DNA of 64,000 bases from a virus: positions 28,701 to 92,700 of IMG/VR virus record IMGVR_UViG_3300010413_000011; one strand, 5' to 3'. The position numbers were made by a program, and so were the translations under genes. Every line of letters starts with the position of its first letter. The stretch's first letter is position 1. This document shows positions 1 to 8,515 of the stretch, piece by piece. Under the pieces are notes generated by a model, which saw only the letters and a program-made list of their open reading frames with translations, ran no database searches and was not told the origin of the DNA.

Positions 1-31
1 CATTCTACCTTCTTAGTACTAAAGAAAAGGC

Positions 32-60
32 TTGATCTTTTTTATAAAGAGATATATAAT
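32..60 (+). promoter_or_regulatory. Sigma70-like promoter of the first gene
   Basis: TTGATC (32-37) and TATAAT (55-60) are separated by 17 bp. The predicted +1 is about 67, which is the A of the ATG of the next gene, and no SD lies between. The transcript may therefore be leaderless. Confidence 0.6.
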
Positions 61-66
61 ATCCTT

Positions 67-513
67 ATGTCAAAATTTGTTAAAAAAGAGAAACGCTTTT
101 TCGTTAAGTCGTTCGATCGGTGTTTGAAGGACTACCATGGATACATTGCAAATGAAATAAAAATACTTCGCGATCGGCTACCTTCATACACCATTTTAGA
201 TAACAATGACCTATGGCAAGAGGCCCGCCTTATTTTATTTAAGGTCTGGATGAAATTCGATCCCTCTAGGAACGTCCAATTCCAAACTCTATTAGTTCGA
301 TACCTCAAAAGATATTTCACAAACATACTCGCCTCCCATTTTAGATCTTGTAGAACTCCCGGTGTTCAAATTGTTGAGTTTGATTGGGAAAATTTAGTTG
401 ATGAGAATGCCACTCAAATCATTTTCGATGAGGATCTAAGACGACTCCAACTCAGGTATAACAAGAAAAGAAGGAAGTTTGTCAAGGTATCAGATCGGAA
501 ATGGGCCGCGTAA
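67..513 (+). CDS. Sigma-70 region 2-like transcription factor
   Basis: A 148-aa protein. Residues about 45-88 (DLWQEARLILFKVW, then KFDPSRNVQFQT and a YLKRYF stretch) follow the pattern of sigma-70 region 2, which binds core RNA polymerase and the -10 element. The protein is too short for a full sigma factor and no region 4 helix-turn-helix is evident, so it may be an ECF-like or late-gene specificity factor, or only a sigma-derived regulator. The start is the ATG directly after the promoter; there is no SD. It overlaps the helicase gene by 13 bp. The family match comes from motif reading only. Confidence 0.6.
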   Translation: MSKFVKKEKRFFVKSFDRCLKDYHGYIANEIKILRDRLPSYTILDNNDLWQEARLILFKVWMKFDPSRNVQFQTLLVRYLKRYFTNILASHFRSCRTPGVQIVEFDWENLVDENATQIIFDEDLRRLQLRYNKKRRKFVKVSDRKWAA

Positions 514-1916
514 AAGCAAAACTAACTATCCGAAACAATTGGACCACACTTGAGACGAATAGTAGTTCGTTTCGAAAGGCGGTCGACACCCATCTAAAAG
601 TTAAGGACCGGAACGCGTATTACTCTTGGAATCGAATCGGACCTTTGGATCCTTATAAACATTTCCTAACAGATGCCGACAGGTTCATGACCGGCTTGCT
701 TCCCTCGGTCCTCGAGTTATGCGCAGAGGAGAGTGTCGAGGTCGTCTACAAAGACCAGCGACGGTCTCCGCCGCAAGTCCTGCCCAAAATCCCCAAACTC
801 AAAGACCTGCGCGACTACCAAAAAAGAGGTATCGAATTATCGTGTTCATCTGCTCGAGGTATTGTGGATGCCGCAACAAATGCGGGAAAGACCAATATCA
901 TAATTGGAATAGTTCGGCGAGTCCGTTGTCCCTCTTTAATATTGGTTCGAAATGCCGATCCAGTTAAACAACTCCATTCAAATTTTTTGAATCATTTTGA
1001 TCGTTCTTTGATGGGTCAAATACGAGGAGGAGTTTTTGAACCAAATGTGATAACGATTGCTACTGTTCAATCTGTTTATAAATTAAATAACAAATTCTTC
1101 GAACCATTTGAGTGTCTGTTGTTTGATGAATGCGATGAGGCAACTTCCAGAACTAGCAAACTGACGATTCGGAAAATGACTCGAGCATATTATCGAATCG
1201 GTCTATCTGCCACGGCTCTCAAAAAGGATCCAATTCGAAATATGACTTTGACTGGACTGTTCGGACCTCGGTTGTTAGAGGTCTCCCAAAAAGAGTTAGT
1301 ACAGCGAGGAATATCTTGTCAGGCTCGGATTGAATTTTATAGAGTCGAACAACCGGGCTTGAAAAATGCCAATTATGATGATGCCCAGTGGTCAGGCATA
1401 GTTGGAAGCGAGATTAGAAATCGATCCGTCGTCGGAGTGACCCAGGATTATGTCAGAGAAGGTCGGGCTGTTTTTGTTGTGGTTGACAAAAGAGACCACG
1501 GTGAATTATTAGTCCGAGAGTTGGAGGACCTAGGGATCTCTGCTGTTTATGTCCACGGCGGAATTAAAAGTCAAAAGAGATGGTCATATTATGAGAGATT
1601 AGGTAGAGGGATCGATGTTATTGTCGGAACAAAGGTCTTGAACCGCGCACTAAATCTGCCATTGATCTCTGGTATAGTAAATGCAGCAGGTGGATATGCT
1701 GATACCAATACCCTTCAAAGGCTGGGTCGAGGACTTCGACAAAAAGAGGACCCGATGAATCCGCCTCTCCGAGTTGCAGATTTTATGGATGGTCCAAACA
1801 AGTATCTAAGACTGCATTCTAAGCGTAGAAAAAAGACCTATAAAAAAGAGGAGATTTTCGATGTGGTGGAACTCGAATATAAATATAGGCGCCGTTACTT
1901 TACGAAGGCAGAATAA
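501..1916 (+). CDS. UvsW-like superfamily 2 helicase
   Basis: A 471-aa SF2 helicase. A Q-motif-like RDYQKRG (104-110) precedes Walker A ATNAGKT (125-131). A DECD box (about 208), the SAT motif (GLSATA) and motif VI QRLGRGLRQ follow in normal order. Length and order resemble phage T4 UvsW, which unwinds branched DNA and R-loops in recombination-dependent replication. The N-terminal 100 residues are probably a DNA-binding extension. The basic C-terminus (HSKRRKKTYKKEE) fits nucleic-acid binding. The start overlaps the sigma-like gene, suggesting coupled translation. The helicase class is certain; the UvsW assignment is inferred from the UvsX/UvsY/gp46/gp47 homologues nearby. Confidence 0.85.
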   Translation: MGRVKAKLTIRNNWTTLETNSSSFRKAVDTHLKVKDRNAYYSWNRIGPLDPYKHFLTDADRFMTGLLPSVLELCAEESVEVVYKDQRRSPPQVLPKIPKLKDLRDYQKRGIELSCSSARGIVDAATNAGKTNIIIGIVRRVRCPSLILVRNADPVKQLHSNFLNHFDRSLMGQIRGGVFEPNVITIATVQSVYKLNNKFFEPFECLLFDECDEATSRTSKLTIRKMTRAYYRIGLSATALKKDPIRNMTLTGLFGPRLLEVSQKELVQRGISCQARIEFYRVEQPGLKNANYDDAQWSGIVGSEIRNRSVVGVTQDYVREGRAVFVVVDKRDHGELLVRELEDLGISAVYVHGGIKSQKRWSYYERLGRGIDVIVGTKVLNRALNLPLISGIVNAAGGYADTNTLQRLGRGLRQKEDPMNPPLRVADFMDGPNKYLRLHSKRRKKTYKKEEIFDVVELEYKYRRRYFTKAE

Positions 1917-1942
1917 GGGCTGTATTTTTCCGAAGAAATCTG

Positions 1943-2053
1943 ATGATGAAATTCCTGCAAGTAACTGATTTTACGAACAAAAACAATTCCACCGGAATCC
2001 ACTTTTCGCTTGTCTTTTGGAATGTAATGTGGTACGATCCCTATGATGACTGA
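1943..2053 (+). CDS. Possible 36-aa peptide
   Basis: A short ORF beginning MMKFLQVTDF and ending WYDPYDD. Its stop overlaps the ATGATG start of the next ORF, so coupling is possible. No good SD is present, and nothing beyond the open frame and overlap supports it. Confidence 0.25.
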   Translation: MMKFLQVTDFTNKNNSTGIHFSLVFWNVMWYDPYDD

Positions 2054-2459
2054 AATAGCCAAAATAGATCTGAACTGGGCTCGCAACGTTTGGTGTATTG
2101 CAGGAGGAGGCCACCGGGTGATTTTACTGGATGACGCCTCTATTAAGTTGTTGTTGGACCCTGGCGGAGATATGACTCTCACAGTCCCGGTGGATTGGCT
2201 ATTGAAAGTCAACGATCAAGGATTAACGATGGTGGTTATTTCTGTAGCACTGTGGGAGCACGTTAGTTGGAAAACGGCGGCTCTCCGGGTGGCTAAAGGG
2301 GACAGCGGGAAAGGTTGTCTATACTACAAAAGGTCTGCTCTTAAATTATGGCGGATGCTTATCGAGGAGGTTTACGGGAGGAGGTCAGGGAATGGCACAA
2401 GAAGGTTCGCGCCGGTTTGCGAAAAAAGAGAAACCGGCAAGTGGCAAAAAGTTCGTTAA
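2043..2459 (+). CDS. Hypothetical protein
   Basis: A 138-aa ORF of unknown function. The ATG at 2043 has no SD. An in-frame GTG at 2118 lies 10 nt after AGGAGG (2102-2107) and is a credible alternative giving 113 aa. The middle (VTVPVDWLLKV-like hydrophobic stretches) looks like a small mixed alpha/beta protein and the C-terminus is basic. Its last 68 bp overlap the next gene, which has a better SD. A third open frame (2348-2533) crosses the same place, so the exact ends here are uncertain. Confidence 0.45.
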   Translation: MMTEIAKIDLNWARNVWCIAGGGHRVILLDDASIKLLLDPGGDMTLTVPVDWLLKVNDQGLTMVVISVALWEHVSWKTAALRVAKGDSGKGCLYYKRSALKLWRMLIEEVYGRRSGNGTRRFAPVCEKRETGKWQKVR

Positions 2460-3984
2460 ACAAGGCAAGGTTAAAACCAAGGATGGTTGGCCAGTCAAGA
2501 GTGCTTGGCCAACAGAGAGAGGACGAGAATTAGGCACATGGCCTACGGCGGGAAGGTTCGAGTCTCTACCAGGAGATTACAGTACTGAGTACAGCGATCG
2601 AGAGTTAGTAGATCTCAAGGTACAATCTATGAAGAGAGCATTCGGATTAGTGGCACCAGAGGTTTGTGACGACAAAGAACTGCTTTCAGTACTTGCGAGA
2701 CTCGGGCCTAAGACCTTAGTCAAACTGACCGAGATCATCAGAGATCTCGTGCTGTTTTTAGCATATAGGTCGGACGCGCCAAAGACGGCTTTGGGCTTTT
2801 GGCTAAAAGGCGATGGAACCGTAAAGGTTAACAGGCCAGTTCATGCTGGCGGAAACAAAGGGCCTAAACGAAGGCTCGTAAAAAAACAAAGGAGGTTTAC
2901 GATGGCAAAGGGAAAGAAAAAAGAGTCCAAGAAAAAGGACGGCAAGAAAAAAGGGTCGAAGAAGGATGCGCTCAAGGGCTACACCAGAGACGACCTGAAG
3001 AAAATCGCGAAGGAAGTTGGCGTAAAGGTCAAAAAGTCGATGTCCGATGAGGAACTCGTCGAGGCTTTGGAAGCGGCTATTGGGTCCGTAGACCCGGACG
3101 AGTGCTCGTCCAAGGTTACCAAGTTCTACGGCGCTCTCGGCTATGTCATCAAGGACGATGACGACGAAGACGACTCCAAGAAAAAGAAGGGGAAGAAGAG
3201 CAAGAAAAAGTCCGAACCGGAACCCGAGGACGATGAGGACGAAGACGAGGACGAAGACGAAGACGAGGACGAAGACGAAGACGAAGACGAAGATGAAGAC
3301 GAGGACGAAGACGACTCCAAGAAAAAGAAGGGGAAGAAGAGCAAGAAAAAGTCCGAACCGGACGAAGACGAAGACGAAGACGAAGACGAAGACGAAGACG
3401 AAGACGAAGACGAGGACGACGAAGTCGACTCCGACGACGAAGAGGACGAAAGCGAAGCGACCGAGTTCGAAAAAGGCGACCGGGTCGTGGCAGAGATCGA
3501 GGGTGAGGACTACGCCGGCGAGATCATCAAACTGGTCGGCGAGGATGAGGCCAAGATCAAGTTCGATGACGGGGACAAGATGACCTTGGCTCTGTCGGAA
3601 CTCCGGGCCGAAGACGATGACGAGGAAGGCGACGAAGACGAAGACGAAGACGAAGACGAGAAACCCAAGAAGAAGTCCAAGAAAGGCAAGGACCGCAAGG
3701 CAGCGGCCGCCGAAAAGAAAAAGGCCAAAGAGGAGCGCCGGACCAAGATCGAAAAGGGAATCCCGTACTCTGACAAGGCTCTGAACAAAATGATCAGGCG
3801 GGAACTCCTGGTCCTGGCCAGCATACTCGGCGTCAACACCTGGGAACTGAAGGACACTGACAAAATCAGGGAAGCCTGCAAAAAGGCGCAGAAGAAAGGC
3901 AAGGGCGGCTCCGAGAAGTCCGAAAACAAGAAGGAAAAGAAATCGAAGGACAAAAAGTCCAAGAAGAAAAAGAGCAAGAAATAA
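2392..3984 (+). CDS. Acidic/lysine-rich protein with SAP-like and Tudor-like modules
   Basis: A 530-aa ORF starting 8 nt after GGAGGAGGTC. Residues 1-170 form a small globular-looking domain. From Met171 (2902) comes a lysine-rich start, then a SAP/Rho-N-like helix-extended loop-helix (YTRDDLKKIAKEVGV). Long Asp/Glu runs, an SH3/Tudor-like segment (FEKGDRVVAEIEGEDYAGEI), a second helical DNA-binding-like segment (RRELLVLASILGVN) and a lysine tail follow. The SAP-like parts suggest nucleic-acid association. Met171 has its own SD (AAAGGAGGTTTACG before ATG), so a separate 360-aa product is likely. Function unknown; a histone-chaperone-like or DNA-organising role is a guess. Confidence 0.7.
   Translation: MAQEGSRRFAKKEKPASGKKFVKQGKVKTKDGWPVKSAWPTERGRELGTWPTAGRFESLPGDYSTEYSDRELVDLKVQSMKRAFGLVAPEVCDDKELLSVLARLGPKTLVKLTEIIRDLVLFLAYRSDAPKTALGFWLKGDGTVKVNRPVHAGGNKGPKRRLVKKQRRFTMAKGKKKESKKKDGKKKGSKKDALKGYTRDDLKKIAKEVGVKVKKSMSDEELVEALEAAIGSVDPDECSSKVTKFYGALGYVIKDDDDEDDSKKKKGKKSKKKSEPEPEDDEDEDEDEDEDEDEDEDEDEDEDEDEDDSKKKKGKKSKKKSEPDEDEDEDEDEDEDEDEDEDDEVDSDDEEDESEATEFEKGDRVVAEIEGEDYAGEIIKLVGEDEAKIKFDDGDKMTLALSELRAEDDDEEGDEDEDEDEDEKPKKKSKKGKDRKAAAAEKKKAKEERRTKIEKGIPYSDKALNKMIRRELLVLASILGVNTWELKDTDKIREACKKAQKKGKGGSEKSENKKEKKSKDKKSKKKKSKK
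2888..2904 (+). promoter_or_regulatory. Internal SD and start codon in frame
   Basis: AAAGGAGG is followed 6 nt later by ATG at 2902, in frame with the ORF begun at 2392. This would give a 360-aa product made of the SAP-like, acidic and Tudor-like parts only. Its quality matches the best SDs in the window. Confidence 0.65.
3163..3362 (+). repeat. 59-bp in-frame direct repeat with GACGAA runs
   Basis: Copies at 3163-3221 and 3304-3362 are identical and offset by 141 bp (47 codons). Each encodes DEDDSKKKKGKKSKKKSEP. Simple GAC/GAA codon runs lie between and after them. The region is prone to slippage, so length variation or assembly error is possible. Confidence 0.85.
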
Positions 3985-4014
3985 ATAGTCCTGGGCGTCG
4001 CTCCCCGATTCAAG

Positions 4015-4047
4015 ATGGGGCCGGCCGTAATGGTCGGCCCCATTTTT
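4015..4047 (+). terminator. Rho-independent terminator between convergent genes
   Basis: A perfect 9-bp stem, ATGGGGCCG (4015-4023) with CGGCCCCAT (4035-4043), is followed by a T run. It ends the rightward unit exactly where the leftward primase-helicase gene stops. Confidence 0.85.
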
Positions 4048-5743
4048 ATCGTTTGAATTTTTTGGGTGAGGTTATCAGAGATTTGGCCCCGTCAAAGTCC
4101 AACCACGTATCCCCTCCCTCGGAGTACCGAGAGCGGTCTATTCTGACCAGGAGACGCCTGGAGAGCACTTTTCTCCTGGCCGCGCTGCCGTCGGTGGTCT
4201 CCTCTCTGTGAAGCACCACAATGGCATCGGCATCCGCCTGAATTAGACCGCTGTCTCGCAGATTTTCAGAGGACATAACCTTGCCATGGAGTTTGGTTGG
4301 TTGAGCGACCAAAATAATTGGAACCTCCAACTCCTCTGCCAATAACTTGAACGAGTTGCTCAAGACACCAATTTCAGCCGTCATATTTTTAACATCGCGG
4401 CAAAGGAAGTTGAGGTTGTCAAAGCAGACTATTTTGATTCCATGGCGTCTCACTGACGCCTTTATCCGGTCGAAAACTTGGTTGGCGGAGTTCCGTCTGT
4501 AGTCCTTGACAAAATAAAGTGGTAAGTTTTTCAGCTCCGCAGCGCTTGCCAGAACCCCGACATCCTCGACCTCCGCCCGTCTCCGGTACAATGAAACCAA
4601 TTTTTTAGCAAGTCTGACGTCCCGCATCTCTAAACAATAGAGCATTGCCGGAGTCTGGCCTCGAGCAAGATGATATAAGACGTTGAGAGCGAAAGTCGTC
4701 TTCCCTACTTTGGGTCGGCCCGAGAGAACTATCAAATCTCCGGGTGCCATTTGGACCATCGTATTAACCTTTTCCCATGGTGTCTTGAGAGTTGAGAGCG
4801 CATCACCATCCATCATTATATTTTCCGCCAGCTCCCAGATCGACTCGGCGGCAGAGACTACAAATGGGATTTTGTACGGTTTAGATTTGTCTAATATTTT
4901 TTGGAATCGTTTTTTGGTCCCACCGAGTTGGAAAAATTCGATGGTATCTTTTCCTTTTGGTAGTTGAACATCATAACATTTGTCGTATCCTACTCTGGCT
5001 GCGAGTTCACCGGCCCCTCTGCGTCCTTTGACATCGTAGTCCAGACTCATATAAACTCGTTCCTTTTGAGATAAGAGATCAATCCATTCGGTAGGGAATC
5101 CCATTGCTCCCGCTGTTATGCCGACCACATTTTTGAATCCCTTCTGCCAAAGGATCATCGCGTCCAATTCACCTTCGGTTATGATAATGACATCATATTT
5201 GTCGATGGCATCTTGGTTAAACAACATGGTCGGACAACCATATACGCGTTTGAACTCTTTTTCGTCTGGAGGGATTGATCGGAATTTCATATTCCAAACT
5301 TTATCCTCGACGGTATGAGGAATGGCCAACCATTTTCGTCCACCTTGTTTCCGGATCCCCAATCGAAAATGTTTGATTGTCTTCAAAGTGAGGCCTCGAC
5401 CACTTAGATATTTAAGAACAGAAAGGTCCTCGAGGAGATTTTCATGGTACTGGTCAACTCGGTTTAGAATTTTTTGAGACTTCTTCGGTATTTTTTTCTT
5501 TTTTCTTTTGTCTCGAAGTCTGGAGGCAGGATCACTCGCATCGCCTACGAGTCGTTTCAATTGTTTCAACGTACCTCTTTCATTACATTTGAAACAATTG
5601 AACTGACCGGTTTCTTTGTTAAGAGAAAAGTGCTCGCCACTATCGCTACAGAAAGGACAAGTTGTAATAACTAATTGTTCGCCCCTTTGTCGATAGTTCC
5701 AACCTCTACTCTTTACAAAATCTTCTACTCTTTTTCTTGCCAT
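4046..5743 (-). CDS. Bifunctional primase-helicase (T7 gp4 type)
   Basis: A 565-aa replicative primase-helicase. The N-terminus has a zinc finger (CPFCSD and, 20 residues on, CFKCNE). A TOPRIM domain follows with TEGELDA and the metal-binding DYDVKGRRGAG stretch. The C-terminal half is a DnaB/RecA-fold helicase with Walker A GRPKVGKTTF, a Walker B-like IVCFDNL, motif VAQP and a distal ADADAIVVLHRE segment. In the T7 family it primes lagging-strand synthesis and unwinds the fork as a hexamer. The start overlaps the upstream winged-helix gene by 38 bp. No separate DnaB or DnaG gene is in the window, which fits a fused enzyme. Confidence 0.95.
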   Translation of the reverse strand: MARKRVEDFVKSRGWNYRQRGEQLVITTCPFCSDSGEHFSLNKETGQFNCFKCNERGTLKQLKRLVGDASDPASRLRDKRKKKKIPKKSQKILNRVDQYHENLLEDLSVLKYLSGRGLTLKTIKHFRLGIRKQGGRKWLAIPHTVEDKVWNMKFRSIPPDEKEFKRVYGCPTMLFNQDAIDKYDVIIITEGELDAMILWQKGFKNVVGITAGAMGFPTEWIDLLSQKERVYMSLDYDVKGRRGAGELAARVGYDKCYDVQLPKGKDTIEFFQLGGTKKRFQKILDKSKPYKIPFVVSAAESIWELAENIMMDGDALSTLKTPWEKVNTMVQMAPGDLIVLSGRPKVGKTTFALNVLYHLARGQTPAMLYCLEMRDVRLAKKLVSLYRRRAEVEDVGVLASAAELKNLPLYFVKDYRRNSANQVFDRIKASVRRHGIKIVCFDNLNFLCRDVKNMTAEIGVLSNSFKLLAEELEVPIILVAQPTKLHGKVMSSENLRDSGLIQADADAIVVLHREETTDGSAARRKVLSRRLLVRIDRSRYSEGGDTWLDFDGAKSLITSPKKFKR

Positions 5744-6485
5744 TGATTAACCTTTGTGTTCTCGCGTCGAGTTCACCTAAATGTAGTCGCTGTTTGAAAA
5801 TGATATAATCGATTTGTCCAGGACTCGCTGTCCCGTCCTCGAGACAATCCAGAGCCTCAAGGTATTTTCCGTCATCACCTAACTCGAGATCGACAGACTC
5901 GCCGTATTTCAATTTTCGAATTTCATTTTCGATTTTGTCGATCGAAATTAATTGGTTTGGTAAAGGAAATCTACCAAAACTTTTGAATCGTTTGATGTGT
6001 AATCTGATGTAGTCAGCATAAGAAATCCCATGCTCGTCTGCGATCGCTGCCGCCTTGACTAAAAAGTGATATACTTTTGAGGAAGGAGTTATAGGTCTTA
6101 AATGTTTGTTACCCAGGTGTTGAGATCTGAGCAGAGTATAAATTCGATTAAAGTGGTCAACCTTAGATTCTTGACTAACCACCGGCTTCGATGTCACTTC
6201 GAATCTTGCCAAATTGTTTAAGCGGATGGCGACAATGGAGCCATCTCTTCTAATGAGACCAGACTTCCTCAAGGTCTTCATACACCGTTTGGCATCTCTT
6301 AGTTCAATATCTAAAGTACTCGCCCATTCGCTCGCCTTCATTGGGATTTTCGATACGAATCGATATCTCATATACATCGAAACATAGAAAAATCTTGCCT
6401 CCAAAGGTAGGTCAAGTGTGTTTAAAGAGACGACAACTCGTCGAGTTTCAGCTAATACTTTTTCAGATTTCATTGAGATCCTCAT
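5706..6485 (-). CDS. Winged-helix DNA-binding protein, possible replication initiator or loader
   Basis: A 259-aa protein. Residues about 20-90 read as a winged helix (SEWASTLDIELRDAKRCMKTLRKSGLIRRDGS, then a beta wing). The remainder is charged and helical. It lies between a phosphoribosyltransferase and the primase-helicase with overlaps on both sides (23 and 38 bp). A role as initiator or helicase-loading partner is plausible from position, but no loader motif or Walker A is visible. A transcription regulator is the alternative. Confidence 0.6.
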   Translation of the reverse strand: MRISMKSEKVLAETRRVVVSLNTLDLPLEARFFYVSMYMRYRFVSKIPMKASEWASTLDIELRDAKRCMKTLRKSGLIRRDGSIVAIRLNNLARFEVTSKPVVSQESKVDHFNRIYTLLRSQHLGNKHLRPITPSSKVYHFLVKAAAIADEHGISYADYIRLHIKRFKSFGRFPLPNQLISIDKIENEIRKLKYGESVDLELGDDGKYLEALDCLEDGTASPGQIDYIIFKQRLHLGELDARTQRLINGKKKSRRFCKE

Positions 6486-6945
6486 ACGGAAAGACTACCT
6501 TGCCATCATTAGGACCTATTCGTTGGGAAAAATAAATGGGTCGATATAACGTCTGCCCTAGATCTCGGTAAAATATAAACGCGCCTAGAGATTTTACCGA
6601 CATGCCGCTAAAACAAGCACCCTGAAAAGTCAAACCAGTATCTAAAATATCGTCGACAAAAATACAGCGGCCAACCGGTCTATCTAATCTTATGTCGAGT
6701 TTAAGGAAGTGAGATAACATTACGGCGGGTATGAGACCGCCCCGGGGCTCGCCCCATAATTTCCAAAGATGGTTCGGAGACCAAACAGTTTCCTCGGGAA
6801 TAATTAGATGACCTTGAAGTTCTTTTTGTAGTCGTTCAAGTTGTCTAATATTTGTAGTAGCCAAAATTTTTTTAATATCGATTGCCATCAACTCGATGTA
6901 ATCTATATAATCCTTCCATTCAACTTTAATCGGATTCGAAGACAT
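6463..6945 (-). CDS. Phosphoribosyltransferase (type I)
   Basis: A 160-aa protein with the PRPP-binding loop CIFVDDILDTGLTF at about 92-105 and an upstream GEPRGGLIPAV typical of purine phosphoribosyltransferases. The arrangement suggests a hypoxanthine/xanthine/guanine-type enzyme that couples a free base to PRPP, but the substrate cannot be read from sequence. The SD AAGGAGTGG lies just before the ATG and it is first in the leftward unit. A base-salvage step could also supply an unusual nucleobase, worth noting beside the TGT-like genes. Confidence 0.85.
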   Translation of the reverse strand: MSSNPIKVEWKDYIDYIELMAIDIKKILATTNIRQLERLQKELQGHLIIPEETVWSPNHLWKLWGEPRGGLIPAVMLSHFLKLDIRLDRPVGRCIFVDDILDTGLTFQGACFSGMSVKSLGAFIFYRDLGQTLYRPIYFSQRIGPNDGKVVFPYEDLNEI

Positions 6946-7002
6946 ATTCCACTCCTTTTTAAAACTTTTGTGACCGAAGGACTCAGTATTAGTTTTACCT
7001 TT

Positions 7003-7031
7003 GGTATAACTTTAATGACCTAATATTTCAA
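7003..7031 (-). promoter_or_regulatory. Leftward promoter for phosphoribosyltransferase/primase unit
   Basis: On the minus strand TTGAAA (7031-7026) and TATACC (7008-7003) are separated by 17 bp. The predicted start lies about 50 nt upstream of the phosphoribosyltransferase ATG, leaving room for the SD. Confidence 0.5.
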
Positions 7032-7094
7032 AACTTTTTTGTTTCCCACGGAACTCTAACGGCTATATAGAATATAGGGAGGATGACTTGAAAA

Positions 7095-7703
7095 ATGAAA
7101 TTCTTAATCGCAGTTTTAGGTACTCATGGCTCTGGCAAAACTGAAATCTGCCAAAAAGTCTCAAGTCTTATACGTCACGCATTCTCAGACCTATCTGTTT
7201 CCTCAGTAGATAAAAAAGATAGTGTACCGAGATCTTTGGCAGAGGCAACGCAGTTATATAAAAATATCGACCATCGAACCCAGGTAGAAATTTGTTTTAA
7301 GGTTTTAACAAATGCGATGGCCGGTCTTGTCTATTATGACGTCGTTTTTGTCGATCGACTATTGGTCGATTCTATTGCTTATATTCGAACGGCAGAAAAA
7401 GTCGATCGCGGTATTATTGCCTCTCTAGATTCAGCAATTCGTTTTTTGTTTTTCGAGAGTCCTCATATCCATACCATAGTAGCTGTTCCGGCACCGAGTT
7501 TTCCCCTACCTAAAGATAATTTCAGATTCGAAGACGAAGAGTATCGCCAATATATTTCAAGATTGATTACGCGAGAACTAATTCGAATGGCTATACCGTA
7601 TTATTTTCTTGATCAAAAATCTTTAGATGAACGAATAAGTTATCTGACGAGTTACGTCAGTTCAGCAATATCATTATCGAAATTGAAAGGAGAAAAACAT
7701 TGA
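7095..7703 (+). CDS. P-loop nucleotide kinase
   Basis: A 202-aa kinase of the thymidylate/deoxynucleoside kinase class. Walker A is GTHGSGKTE at residues 9-17, and VVFVDRLLVDS resembles the DRx substrate motif of dNMP/dN kinases. The SD GGGAGG lies 12 nt upstream. It opens the long rightward unit and precedes the first TGT-like gene with a 4-bp overlap. Substrate specificity is not readable; hypermodified phages use similar kinases on modified nucleotides, but that is only context. Confidence 0.7.
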   Translation: MKFLIAVLGTHGSGKTEICQKVSSLIRHAFSDLSVSSVDKKDSVPRSLAEATQLYKNIDHRTQVEICFKVLTNAMAGLVYYDVVFVDRLLVDSIAYIRTAEKVDRGIIASLDSAIRFLFFESPHIHTIVAVPAPSFPLPKDNFRFEDEEYRQYISRLITRELIRMAIPYYFLDQKSLDERISYLTSYVSSAISLSKLKGEKH

Positions 7704-8515
7704 AAGTAGCTCACATAGTCGGTATTAACCATTTGAATTTGGTCAGGGATAAAAATTTCCATTTAGTTCTTGCTCATCTTCTCGACGAAAGTGCCACCTA
7801 CAGAAATTTCTATAAGGAAGTAGGTAACGAAGGTGCCTTTTTAATCTTGGACAACTCTGCGTTTGAGTTAGGCGAACCTTATCCGCCAGAGGAAATGATA
7901 AAACTAGGTAACGAAATCAACGCGTCGGAAATTATGGCGCCCGAGATTTACCAAGATGGCAGAGGAACGATCGAAGTAGTCGAGGAGTTTGCCGCAAAGG
8001 TTAAAGAATTAACTAATAAGAAATGGAATATCATAGCAACCATCCATGGTAAAACCTTCGACGATTGGATGAATTGTTTCAAAGCTATTATCTCGATCAA
8101 CAACATAACCACGATTGGTTTATCTTGTAGAGCGGCAGAGTATTTCACTGACCTACGGTCGAGTTCAGTCACCACCCAAAGAACTTTTAATCGGATTGGT
8201 CTTACTCATATCCTCAATAAAACCTGCGTCGGCAAGTTTACTCCTTTGAGACAGTACCATCTATTAGGTTCCACCGATCCTGTCCTCGAGTTAACTGTTC
8301 AAACGAAATACGATTGGATAAGAAGTATTGATACGAGTTCCGCTTTTGCTCATGGTTGTCAAGGTATAAACTTTGGTACCCGGGCTCTGGCAACCGAGAG
8401 GATAGGGGATATCGATTTCAATACGCCCCACGATCCTCATAAGATAAAAACCATTGTTCACAATATGAGAATACTTGACGAATTGGCAGGAGAAGAAAAT
8501 GATTTTACCAGGTAA
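7700..8515 (+). CDS. TGT-superfamily TIM-barrel protein, divergent paralogue
   Basis: A 271-aa protein with a TTG start overlapping the previous stop; AAGGAG lies 8 nt upstream. Landmarks match, in order, the two other TGT-like proteins here: LDNSAFELG (compare DSGSYSA), IMAPEI, HGKTFDDW, TTIGLSC (compare GGLSPM), HLLGSTDP (compare HWFGSVD) and RSIDTSSAFAHG (compare YSMDCSSADA). The family exchanges a base on tRNA or, for phage DpdA, guanine in DNA for a 7-deazaguanine. The expected catalytic Asp is present. Whether this member is catalytic, or acts on RNA or DNA, is unknown. Confidence 0.6.
   Translation: MKVAHIVGINHLNLVRDKNFHLVLAHLLDESATYRNFYKEVGNEGAFLILDNSAFELGEPYPPEEMIKLGNEINASEIMAPEIYQDGRGTIEVVEEFAAKVKELTNKKWNIIATIHGKTFDDWMNCFKAIISINNITTIGLSCRAAEYFTDLRSSSVTTQRTFNRIGLTHILNKTCVGKFTPLRQYHLLGSTDPVLELTVQTKYDWIRSIDTSSAFAHGCQGINFGTRALATERIGDIDFNTPHDPHKIKTIVHNMRILDELAGEENDFTR

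Noticed and set aside
3141-3344. Minus-strand polyserine ORF (and similar ones at 12.7 kb)
   Set aside because: They are shadows of the acidic GAC/GAA codon runs on the plus strand.
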